Below, one piece after another: positions 17,949 to 26,494 of a stretch of DNA of 59,743 bases; position 1 is the stretch's first letter; every line of letters begins with the position of its first letter. The stretch comes from Raoultibacter massiliensis (GTDB lineage Bacteria > Actinomycetota > Coriobacteriia > Coriobacteriales > Eggerthellaceae), in assembly GCF_900199545.1 (NCBI RefSeq), contig NZ_LT962670.1, forward strand, positions 916,380-976,122, in the 5' to 3' direction. A program made the translations under genes and the position numbers. The notes beneath the pieces are model-generated. The model saw only the letters and a program-made list of their open reading frames with translations, was not told where the DNA came from and did no database searches.

Positions 17949-18270
17949 CCTTCTGCCGCGGGGCTCGAAAGCGCTTCTTGCGGCCAAGTGCCTTGCAGGT
18001 GCGATCCCGAACGTAACAGACCCGAAACACGGCGCATACCGGCCCGAAACAAACCATCCGTAAACTCGAAGAACCACAGAATGCGGTGCTCTGCATCCGG
18101 CGGCATCCCGTACTGCTCCGCAAAGCCCGTCCGATCGGCGCCCGAGGAGCGATGCCTTCGGATCGGCGCGGCTGATTGGAATCGGCTTCGAGGCGCCTTC
18201 GGCGGCGCACGGCGCCAAAACGGAGCCTTCCGCATTTCGCGCGACGAGGAAAGACGAGGTGTTTTGACCC
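17949..18270. other. Leader region of the split glutamate synthase operon
   Basis: 322 bases without a convincing ORF. Several G+C-rich self-complementary segments are present (for example GGCGCCTTCGGCGGCGC near 18191-18207), but I recognise no known riboswitch. Confidence 0.4.
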
Positions 18271-19462
18271 ATGCGTTTAAGAGAAGGCGATATCAGGATA
18301 CCCTCCGGGTGCGCCATTGCCGGGATCATGGATAGAAGTGGCGGGCTGCATGACGGAAGCGATATCCTGAAGGCCATCGCCTTGATGCACGATCGGAGCA
18401 ACGGCCTCGGCGGAGGATTCGCCGCCTATGGCATCTATCCCGAATACAAAGAGCTCTATGCGTTTCATATCATGTACGAAAGCAAAGAGGCGCGAAGCGC
18501 GGCCGAATCGTACCTGGATCAGCATTTCATCAGCGAAAAGCAGGAGCGCATACCTACCGAATCGGTGCGCGGCATTCAGGATCCTCCCGACATCTGGCGG
18601 TATTTCGTTGCGCCGCATCCCGTCAAGCTCAACATGAGCGGCCTTGATGAAGCCGAGTACACGATGCAGCACGTATTCCATATCAACGCATCCATCCACG
18701 GGGCGTTCGTCGCATCGTCAGGCAAGAACATGGGAGCCTTCAAAGGCGTCGGCTATCCCGAGGACATCGGCGAGTTCTACCGCATCTGCGATTACAGGGC
18801 GTGGCTCTGGACCGCGCACGGGCGCTTCCCCACCAACACGCCCGGCTGGTGGGGCGGGGCTCATCCGTTCACGTTGCTCAACTGGTCGATCGTTCACAAC
18901 GGCGAGATATCGAGCTACGATGCCAATCGCCGCTACGTCGAGCAGTTCGGCTACGAGTGCACGCTCATGACCGATACCGAGGTCATCACATATCTGTTCG
19001 ACCTGCTCATTCGGCGCCATGGGTTCTCTCAGGAAATGGCGGCCCATATCATGTGCGCGCCGATGTGGGATGAAATCGACAGGATGGAGCCCGAGCGGGC
19101 GGCTTGCGAGGCGGCGCTTCGGTGCGTGTATTCGAGCGCGCTCGTAAACGGTCCCATGTCGGTGATCCTCGGCTCCGACGAGGGCTTGCTCGCACTCAAC
19201 GACCGTTTGAAGCTGCGCGCGCTTATGGCGGGCGAGAAGGGCAGCATGGTCTACCTTGCAAGCGAGCAGGCCGCCATCGAGATCGTGTGCCCCGATGTGG
19301 AAAACGTCGCGCCCATCGACGGGGGAGTCCCGTTCGTGGTGCAGCTCGACGAAGTTGCGGCTCGCAAAGCGAAAGAGTCGCACGAGAACGTCCCCGCGAA
19401 AGACAGGCCGCAGGAGCACCTGACAGGCGTCATGCCCGCATCGAGCAAGAGGGAGGCCCATC

Positions 19463-19470
<8 letters not shown>
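18271..19470 (+). CDS. Glutamate synthase amidotransferase subunit (class II, split archaeal-type GltB domain 1)
   Basis: 399 residues. After a 13-residue leader comes C14-A-I-A-G-I-M-D; in this family the leader is removed so that Cys becomes the N-terminal nucleophile that releases ammonia from glutamine. Other family marks are TAHGRFPTNTPGWWGGAHPF, NWSIVHNGEISSY and the TDTEV segment. The ammonia is passed to the synthase subunit encoded next, which overlaps by 8 bases, so translation is coupled. GACGAGG lies just upstream of ATG 18271. Together the three genes replace the single large GltB of proteobacteria. Confidence 0.9.
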
Positions 19471-20968
<1,498 letters not shown>

Positions 20969-20973
20969 TGGAC

Positions 20974-21735
20974 ATGAATCGATCTTACGAAACGGTGCCA
21001 CGGCGCAAAGTCTCCGACGTTTCGGTGACCTTGGGAACCGAGCATTTTACCGAAGCGAACGCGCTCGTGCGCGAAGCCCTCGGGAAAGCTGCAACCGTTG
21101 AGATACGCGAGGCTTTCGCGCAGCGCTATTTGGGCTGCGGTATGCAGGCGGGCAAGACGCTGCTGATCCACGGCGTACCCGGCAACGATATGGCGTGCTA
21201 CATGGACGGTGGCGAAATCGAGGTGTTCGGCAACGCGCAAGACCAGATCGGCAACACGATGAACGACGGGCTCGTCATCGTGCACGGTCGCTGCGGCGAT
21301 GCAGCTGGCTACGGCATGCGCGGCGGCAAGATATTCGTGCGCGACGGGTGCGGGTGGCGCGTGGGGATCCATATGAAGCAGTTCGAGGACAAGCGCCCCG
21401 CCATCGTCATCGGTGGCGATGCGGGCAGCTTCCTCGGGGAGTACATGGCTGGCGGCGTCATCGTGCTTTTGGGCAAACCGGGACGCTATCTTGCGACCGG
21501 CATGCATGGAGGCGTCATCTACCTGAGGCACGAGCTTGCTTTGGAAGAGGTGCCGAAAGGCCTTGTTCAAGGGGCGGTCGATGACGCCGACAAAGCGATT
21601 GTCCGTTCGCTGCTCATCGAATACAATGCGCATTTTTCAGACGACCTCGGCTACGGGGTCGATACGAGCGGCGAGGGCTTTTTCCGCCTAAGGCCCGCTT
21701 CGTTTCGCCCTTACGCGAGCATGTACGCCAACTGA
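20974..21735 (+). CDS. Glutamate synthase GXGXG-domain subunit (split type)
   Basis: 253 residues from ATG 20974, which AGGGGAG precedes by 8 bases; ATG 20968, overlapping the previous stop, is an alternative. The body is a right-handed beta-helix built from repeated G-x-x-G-x-x-x-G turns (GGEIEVFGNAQDQIGNTM, GYGMRGGKIFVRDGCGWRVG, GEYMAGGVIVLLG, ATGMHGGVIYLR). This corresponds to the C-terminal GltB alpha-subunit domain. It has a structural role, holding the amidotransferase and synthase domains in place. It is the last gene of the operon and is followed by a strong terminator. Confidence 0.92.
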   Translation: MNRSYETVPRRKVSDVSVTLGTEHFTEANALVREALGKAATVEIREAFAQRYLGCGMQAGKTLLIHGVPGNDMACYMDGGEIEVFGNAQDQIGNTMNDGLVIVHGRCGDAAGYGMRGGKIFVRDGCGWRVGIHMKQFEDKRPAIVIGGDAGSFLGEYMAGGVIVLLGKPGRYLATGMHGGVIYLRHELALEEVPKGLVQGAVDDADKAIVRSLLIEYNAHFSDDLGYGVDTSGEGFFRLRPASFRPYASMYAN

Positions 21736-21806
21736 TTCGCGCTGCGCGTTCGCGTGCGCGATGGTATGACCCGCTGCCTTGTACGGGGGCCGCGCGGTTC
21801 GGGCCG

Positions 21807-21839
21807 GGTTGCGTCTGTGGCAACCCGGCCTTTTTTCGA
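21807..21839 (+). terminator. Strong intrinsic terminator after the glutamate synthase operon
   Basis: GGCCGGGTTGC pairs with GCAACCCGGCC around a short loop (GTCTGTG), followed by TTTTTT ending at about 21839. Confidence 0.92.
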
Positions 21840-21840
21840 A

Positions 21841-22566
21841 TTTCCGAAGCGGCGATGTTGCCGAATTGGCAACGGAGAGCTGATCACGTTGCTCGGACCG
21901 AACGGGTCGGGCAAATCGACCTTGCTCAACTGCATCATGAATCTGCTTGAACCCCAGGCCGGCAGCATCGTGCTCGATGGGCTGCCGGTTGGCCGGATGG
22001 GGCATCGCGATATTGCCCAGCGAGTGGCCTACGTGCCGCAATCGACGAATGTGAGCTTTGCCTATACCGTACGGGATTACGTTGCCCTGGGGCGTGCTCC
22101 GTTTCTCAAAATGTATTCATCGCCTTCGCCCGAAGACTACGCGAAAGTCGATCGGGCGCTCGACCGATTGGGCGTGTCCGATTTGGCTGCGCGCTCGTAT
22201 AACGAGCTTTCGGGTGGGCAGCGGCAGCTCGTCGATGTCGCCCGAGCTCTTGCGCAGGATCCGCGTTTGATCCTTTTCGACGAGCCGACAAGCGCCCTTG
22301 ACTACGGCAATCAGATCAAGGTGCTCAGGATGGTGAAGGAGCTCTCTTGCGAAGGCTACGCCATTGTGATGACCACGCACAACCCCGATCATCCCATTCT
22401 GCTTGACAGCTCGGTGTGCCTGCTCGATCGCGGTGGCCGTTTGACGAAAGGGACCGTCGACGAGATCATGCAAGAAGATCGTCTTGAAACCGTGTACCAA
22501 TCGGAGATGGTTATCCGCTACGTGGAAGATGCGAGACGCCGTGTTTGCATGACGGCTAGATTCTGA
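21841..22566 (+). pseudogene. N-terminally truncated FecE/BtuD-type ABC transporter ATPase
   Basis: The frame encodes a good ABC ATPase from Walker A (LLGPNGSGKSTLLN) through the signature (ELSGGQRQLVDVARAL), Walker B (RLILFDEPTSALD) and switch His (VMTTHNP), with a complete C-terminus. The first 25-30 residues, including the A-loop strand that normally precedes 'GELITLLGPNGSG', are missing. Upstream of that point the frame runs into the terminator of the glutamate synthase operon. The only in-frame start after the terminator that keeps Walker A is TTG 21889. No permease or binding-protein gene is next to it. I read it as a leftover of a deleted iron/cobalamin uptake operon; translation from TTG cannot be excluded. 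Confidence 0.7.
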
Positions 22567-22617
22567 AATGCGGTATCGGGCGAGCGCCGCCGCACCGTCT
22601 CGGCTGGCGGCGGCTGA

Positions 22618-22833
22618 CTGGCGAGTTCGACATGCGGCGTTCCCCTGTTCCTATGCGAGGGCGAGTACCATGAGGCGGTGCTCTACCAAGCGATCAATCT
22701 CATCAAGCGCTTCGAGATGCTTAACATCGCCAGTGACGTTGCCAGGCGTGTTGTATCAACGATGTTGCAGCGCGGGGTTATTGCCTGTTGGACTTCCGTG
22801 CATTCAGGCAGATCAAAAAAACGAGCCCTGTAG
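22618..22833 (+). pseudogene. Possible 3' remnant of a decayed gene
   Basis: The same frame as the ABC remnant, after an intervening stop at 22615, reads about 71 codons with protein-like composition (FLCEGEYHEAVLYQAINLI ... NIASDVARRVV) up to TAG at 22831. It has no start codon with a ribosome site. It may be the tail of another gene of the same lost operon. I recognise no family. Confidence 0.25.
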
Positions 22834-22842
22834 GGCTCGTTT
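22818..22842 (-). terminator. Intrinsic terminator of the slyD-like gene
   Basis: A perfect stem, AAACGAGCCCT / AGGGCTCGTTT, lies just beyond the minus-strand stop at 22867; on that strand it is followed by further T residues. Confidence 0.88.
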
Positions 22843-22866
22843 GCTTTACGTATGTGCCGTCCGATG

Positions 22867-23295
22867 TTAGTCGGTGCACTCGACAAGCGTAATCTCGAAG
22901 TTGAGATCTTTGCCGGCAAGCTCGTGATTCATATCGAACGTGGCAACGCCGTCGGTGATTTCTTTCACGAAAACCGGGAAAGGCTGGCCGCCGGGGCCCT
23001 GCATGTAGATGGTCTGGCCGACGGGAAGCTGGTCGCCGTTGGGTATCTGGGAAACAGGGATCTTCTGGATCAGCTCTTCGTTGTACTCGCCGTAGGCTTC
23101 CGCCGCGGGAATGTGAACGGTTTTGGTCTCGCCGACAGCGAGGTCTTTGACGGCGGCATCGAAGCCAGGGATCATCTGGCCCACCATGCAGGTGAACTCG
23201 ATGGGCTCGCCGCGGTCCACGGAAGAATCGAACTTGGTACCGTCGTCAAGCGTTCCGGTGTAGTGGACCTTGACCTTTTTGCCTTCGTTGCTCAT
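22867..23295 (-). CDS. FKBP-type peptidyl-prolyl isomerase, SlyD-like
   Basis: 142 residues, cytoplasmic. The FKBP core is split by an insert-in-flap chaperone domain as in SlyD: VKVHYTGTLDDGTKFDSS, then GQMIPGFDAAVKDLAVGE, AYGEYNEELIQKIP, the insert (about 70-120) and FDMNHELAGKDLNF at the C-terminal return to the FKBP fold. The His/Cys-rich metal tail of E. coli SlyD is absent. The protein catalyses prolyl cis-trans isomerisation and assists folding. ATG 23295 has AAAGGAGCT upstream. A divergent paralogue lies directly upstream on the same strand. Confidence 0.93.
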   Translation of the reverse strand: MSNEGKKVKVHYTGTLDDGTKFDSSVDRGEPIEFTCMVGQMIPGFDAAVKDLAVGETKTVHIPAAEAYGEYNEELIQKIPVSQIPNGDQLPVGQTIYMQGPGGQPFPVFVKEITDGVATFDMNHELAGKDLNFEITLVECTD

Positions 23296-23478
23296 AAAAG
23301 AGCTCCTTTCAAAAGAAAACAGTGGATTCAGTCTACCTGAATAGGCAAGCGCAGCCGGCCCGCAACGGCGAAGCGCCGCAGCTTCGTCACAATTCTGTAG
23401 GATATGCGTCGACTTCGGCGCGGCTTTCCGCTCGATCTCGTATCGGATTGCCGACCCGCCCGTCTTGGCTGCGATGGA

Positions 23479-23913
23479 TCAGCATCGGTCGAGGTCGGTG
23501 ACTGCGATCAGGGTTATCGTGAAATTGAGCGCCTTTGCTATGGCGTCGTGGTTCGTATCGAAAACAACCGAATCGCCGGTTGCTTCGATCACGCGTGCCG
23601 GATAGGTTTGGCCCGAGGGGTCCTCGAGGTTGATCATTTCGCCAAGGGGGAGCTTGAGGTTGGCGGGAATCTTATCGCGCGGGATTTCGATGATGCGCTC
23701 GTCGGTTCGCTGCTCGTACGCTTCGTCTGCTCCTACGCGCACCGATCTCGTTTCCCCAATCGCCATGGTGCGAACGGTTTCGATGAACGCGGGCGGCATC
23801 CACCCGTCGATGCAGGGAAACTCGATCGGCTGCTCGGTCTGATCGATAAACACATGGCCGTCATCGAAACGTCCCGTGTACGATACCGTGACCATCTTGT
23901 TGCTGTTGTCCAT
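23479..23913 (-). CDS. Divergent SlyD-like FKBP paralogue
   Basis: 144 residues, aligning end to end with the neighbouring SlyD-like protein (VTVSYTGRFDDGHVF ... VVFDTNHDAIAKALNFTITL). Residues of the FKBP pocket are changed: the usual FDSS becomes IDQT and IPGF becomes PPAF. Isomerase activity may therefore be weak, and the protein may act mainly as a folding chaperone through its insert domain (inference). It is one of two tandem copies, about 180 bases apart. Confidence 0.85.
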   Translation of the reverse strand: MDNSNKMVTVSYTGRFDDGHVFIDQTEQPIEFPCIDGWMPPAFIETVRTMAIGETRSVRVGADEAYEQRTDERIIEIPRDKIPANLKLPLGEMINLEDPSGQTYPARVIEATGDSVVFDTNHDAIAKALNFTITLIAVTDLDRC

Positions 23914-23982
23914 GGCGTGTCCTTGCTGATCCGATTTGCGTACCGGGCGCTTCTGGTCGGTCGGCGCCTCGTGGCTTGACGG

Positions 23983-24210
23983 TTACCCCTCGAGAAACCA
24001 CTCGATGCGGCCGCAGTTCTTGCATATGAGGATCGTCGCGCTGCGATTCGCCCAGTCGAGACCAAGAAACGTGAGGCCTACCGTATTGAGCTGTGCATCG
24101 CTTTTTTCGAAATCCCGAGAGCCGCAGTGCGGGCAAACGACGGGTTCGCCTGCGATCTCGTACGAATAGTCACCGCTCAATCCTCGCTTGAAGCTGCTGA
24201 TGAATCCCAT
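23983..24210 (-). CDS. Small zinc-ribbon protein, function unknown
   Basis: 75 residues. Two Cys pairs, CPHCGSRDFEKS and CKNCGRIEWFL, about 38 residues apart, form a rubredoxin-type zinc ribbon. The middle region is short and hydrophobic (LTFLGLDWANRSATILI). The start at ATG 24210 has an excellent GGAGG site upstream; the frame is open further, but without another ribosome site. Proteins of this type are common single-gene hypotheticals. It is cytoplasmic. No partner is obvious. Confidence 0.8.
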   Translation of the reverse strand: MGFISSFKRGLSGDYSYEIAGEPVVCPHCGSRDFEKSDAQLNTVGLTFLGLDWANRSATILICKNCGRIEWFLEG

Positions 24211-24823
24211 CACGTCCTCCTTCTCGCATGCTGAAATGCGCTGTCGAGACATCGCGAACGAGTTGCGGCGCTGACGCGCGCTCTCGAATGCGACCATCCT
24301 ATTGTATCCGTTTTGCGGGGTTGTCGGCTGGGCGTACATTGCCGGAGCATGGGTTCGGCTGAGTCTCCTCCGAAAAAAACGCCCGAAAATGGCGGCCAAG
24401 GCAAGCTTCTGTAGGAAATCCAGGCTGTGACGGGTGCTTTCGATGCTTTTCGGCACTGTTTCTGCTGTTTGGGTTTTTGCGACCAGGGCAAATGCCGGCA
24501 GGTGTGGCGCGCGGACGCGATCGCGGTGACGGAAGCTTGCCTTGGCCGCCATTTCAGGTGCAATTTTCGAAAGGAACGATTCTCGGGGGGAGGGTTGGGG
24601 GCAGATCGGTTTCGCGAGCGTCTTTTGCGAAGGGCGCGAAAAGCGCACTGGGCATGCCGCGTCGCAACGATCGGCGTACCGTGCTATGCAGATAGAATGC
24701 GGTTTCTGCGACACGGCTCTACTTTGCTCGGCGTATTGCCGCATCATGTCCGACGGCGATCGGGGAGGTGCGGCTTCGGGGCATCGGCCATCGTGGATCG
24801 CTTGCGTTTCGGCTGGTTTTTCC
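24211..24823. other. 610-base noncoding stretch containing an inverted-repeat element
   Basis: I see no credible gene. The main content is the long inverted repeat at 24387-24554; the remainder is unassigned. Confidence 0.5.
24387..24554. repeat. Perfect 23-bp inverted repeat flanking 122 bp
   Basis: Arm 1 is 24387-24409 (AAATGGCGGCC...AAGCTTC) and arm 2 is 24532-24554 (GAAGCTT...GGCCGCCATTT), exact reverse complements over 23 bases. A weaker partial symmetry continues outside both arms. The arms enclose 122 bases with no gene. It may be a MITE-like element, a dispersed intergenic repeat or an invertible segment. There is no recombinase or transposase gene in the window. Confidence 0.85.
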
Positions 24824-26266
24824 TCAATGGTTTTCTTCCTGAAACGCGTCGAACAGGTCAAGCAGCTCCATTTTCGTATGGATGCCCATCTTCTTATAGA
24901 TGTTGTAGGTATGGGTCTTTACAGTTCCGATGGCGATGAAAAGGTTTTGAGATATATAGAGAGTTGTTCGGCCCTTTAGCAGCGGGTCGAGCACGTCTAT
25001 TTCCCGCTTGGATAATTGCCACGCCTTGCCGAATTGGCGTATGCTTTCGTCGGGCGTGTGATTCGGATTGTTGTTCCTCACAACCTTTTCCTCGAAGCTG
25101 CGTTCTTCGGCTATGCCGCTGAGGGAGAACACTTCTTTTTCGGTGAACACCAACGTCGAAGCAGCTACGGTTATCGTCATGCCGACTCCCACGGCAACGG
25201 CAAGCGGGGGCAGGAACTCGGGAAGGTTCGTTGTCGCGATGCCGATAAGCCAGCCTAAAAGCATTCCGGCCGTGATCGCAAAGCGCGCGATGCCGAATGT
25301 TCTCAGGGGAGGCAGGTCGTTCATTTTTATCGCATTGCAGAAGTCATTGAGGATGAGGATTTCGAATGTCAAGTAGGCCGTCATGATGAAGGCATCTGCG
25401 GCGAAGAACACATGCTGGCTGATAAACAGTAAAACCGCCAACCCAATTGAAAAGGCGAGCGGAACAAAACGGTAGAGATAGTAAATGCCGCGCGCTTTCT
25501 TTTTGGAGTTGTATATCAAAGCAATGGCAATGCCGAGGCCGATGCAGCAAGGGGCTTCGATGTAGGGCCCGGCGATGTCCCCGCTGAACCCGTTGCAAAC
25601 GGCAGTGCTGGTTATCAGGCTGAAGAGCAGGGCGTACAAGCCCAGTGCCGCGGTCATTCTGGTTATGTAGGGAAATATTGGCGCTTCCCGATTCCCGTTC
25701 GTTCTCATTTCGCTCAAAAAAGTGGTGCTCGACGAGCCCGCTTCGTGCTCATAGAGCTTATTGGAGTAGAGGAAAGTGATGCCCGAAAGAAATGGGAGCA
25801 CGATAGCGCAGATGCGGGCCGCTTCGTCGCCGATTCCCATGATGCATACGAAGAGCAGCGATCCAACTGCATAGGAGAGGGTCATATAGAGTGCGGTTTC
25901 ACCGAGTTTCATATGCCCGAAGAAGCTGAGCCACAGCATGAAGATGGAAGCGTCGGCGCACGCAACCAGCGCGATTGTGATCGGGGTTGCCTCGAAGCCG
26001 ACCAGGAGTGCCGAAGACATCGAGCCGACAATGCTTCCGACGCACAGCAGGAACATGCGCCCTTTCACCGACGAAAGCCATGCGGAGAAAACAATGATGA
26101 GCGCTATGCCCATCAATCTGAACAGGAGCTCCATGGCCTCGAGGGGAAAGGTGGGTTCGGCTTCGATGTCGAGTATCGGTGTCGGGGACACGCCGACGAG
26201 GAACAGCCAAGCCCAGTAGAGTCCGAACCCCAACATTCGAATCGGAAAAAGCGTTTCAACCTTCAT
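24824..26266 (-). CDS. Membrane-anchored LuxR-family regulator divergent from the transhydroxylase operon
   Basis: 480 residues from ATG 26266, which AGGGGGA precedes by a few bases; an earlier ATG at 26281 has no such site. About twelve hydrophobic segments (for example LGFGLYWAWLFLVGV and FITLVACADASIFML-like stretches) are followed by a cytoplasmic helix-turn-helix, about 415-475 (LSKREIDVLDPLLKGRTTLY ... VKTHTYNIYKKMGI). Most of the protein would sense a small molecule in or at the membrane. It is transcribed away from the molybdenum enzyme genes, and the shared 228-base region contains a 21-bp palindrome. This is the classical arrangement of a regulator with its target operon. Related membrane LuxR proteins flank catechol-dehydroxylase genes in Eggerthella (established pattern, recalled). 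Confidence 0.88.
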   Translation of the reverse strand: MKVETLFPIRMLGFGLYWAWLFLVGVSPTPILDIEAEPTFPLEAMELLFRLMGIALIIVFSAWLSSVKGRMFLLCVGSIVGSMSSALLVGFEATPITIALVACADASIFMLWLSFFGHMKLGETALYMTLSYAVGSLLFVCIMGIGDEAARICAIVLPFLSGITFLYSNKLYEHEAGSSSTTFLSEMRTNGNREAPIFPYITRMTAALGLYALLFSLITSTAVCNGFSGDIAGPYIEAPCCIGLGIAIALIYNSKKKARGIYYLYRFVPLAFSIGLAVLLFISQHVFFAADAFIMTAYLTFEILILNDFCNAIKMNDLPPLRTFGIARFAITAGMLLGWLIGIATTNLPEFLPPLAVAVGVGMTITVAASTLVFTEKEVFSLSGIAEERSFEEKVVRNNNPNHTPDESIRQFGKAWQLSKREIDVLDPLLKGRTTLYISQNLFIAIGTVKTHTYNIYKKMGIHTKMELLDLFDAFQEENH

Positions 26267-26301
26267 GGTTCCCCCTGACATGATCGGCTAGCTTTGCAAT
26301 T

Positions 26302-26315
26302 CGACGATTTCGTCG
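26302..26315. promoter_or_regulatory. Short palindrome CGACGA-TT-TCGTCG
   Basis: Perfect 6-bp arms with a 2-base centre lie 36 bases upstream of the LuxR start codon. It could be an autoregulatory site or a 5' hairpin of the LuxR messenger. Confidence 0.35.
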
Positions 26316-26367
26316 TCCACCCCTAGTCAGTGTAATGGGTTTAGGGGCTGCACGACATAAACCAATA

Positions 26368-26388
26368 GTCATAAAGATCCTTTATGAC
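26368..26388. promoter_or_regulatory. 21-bp operator-like palindrome between LuxR and the molybdoenzyme operon
   Basis: GTCATAAAG (26368-26376), ATC, CTTTATGAC (26380-26388): perfect 9-bp arms. It is located about 107 bases before the enzyme start and 102 bases before the LuxR start. This is the best candidate for the regulator's binding site in the shared promoter region. Confidence 0.65.
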
Positions 26389-26494
26389 CTTTAGATGATT
26401 TGAAAACATGCGCTCGGTGTCTAGGATTTCGCGTCAAGCGTATCCCGCTAGTGCACGACAGAATCGTGCTGCAAGAAGAAGGAGATGGGTGCTT

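Noticed and set aside
17949..18270. Glutamine riboswitch ahead of the glutamate synthase genes
   Set aside because: G+C-rich hairpins are present but none shows a known glutamine-aptamer core.
24211..24563. Small ORFs on both strands across the inverted repeat
   Set aside because: Their composition is basic and repetitive, they have no ribosome sites, and they span the inverted-repeat arms; they look like translations of noncoding DNA.
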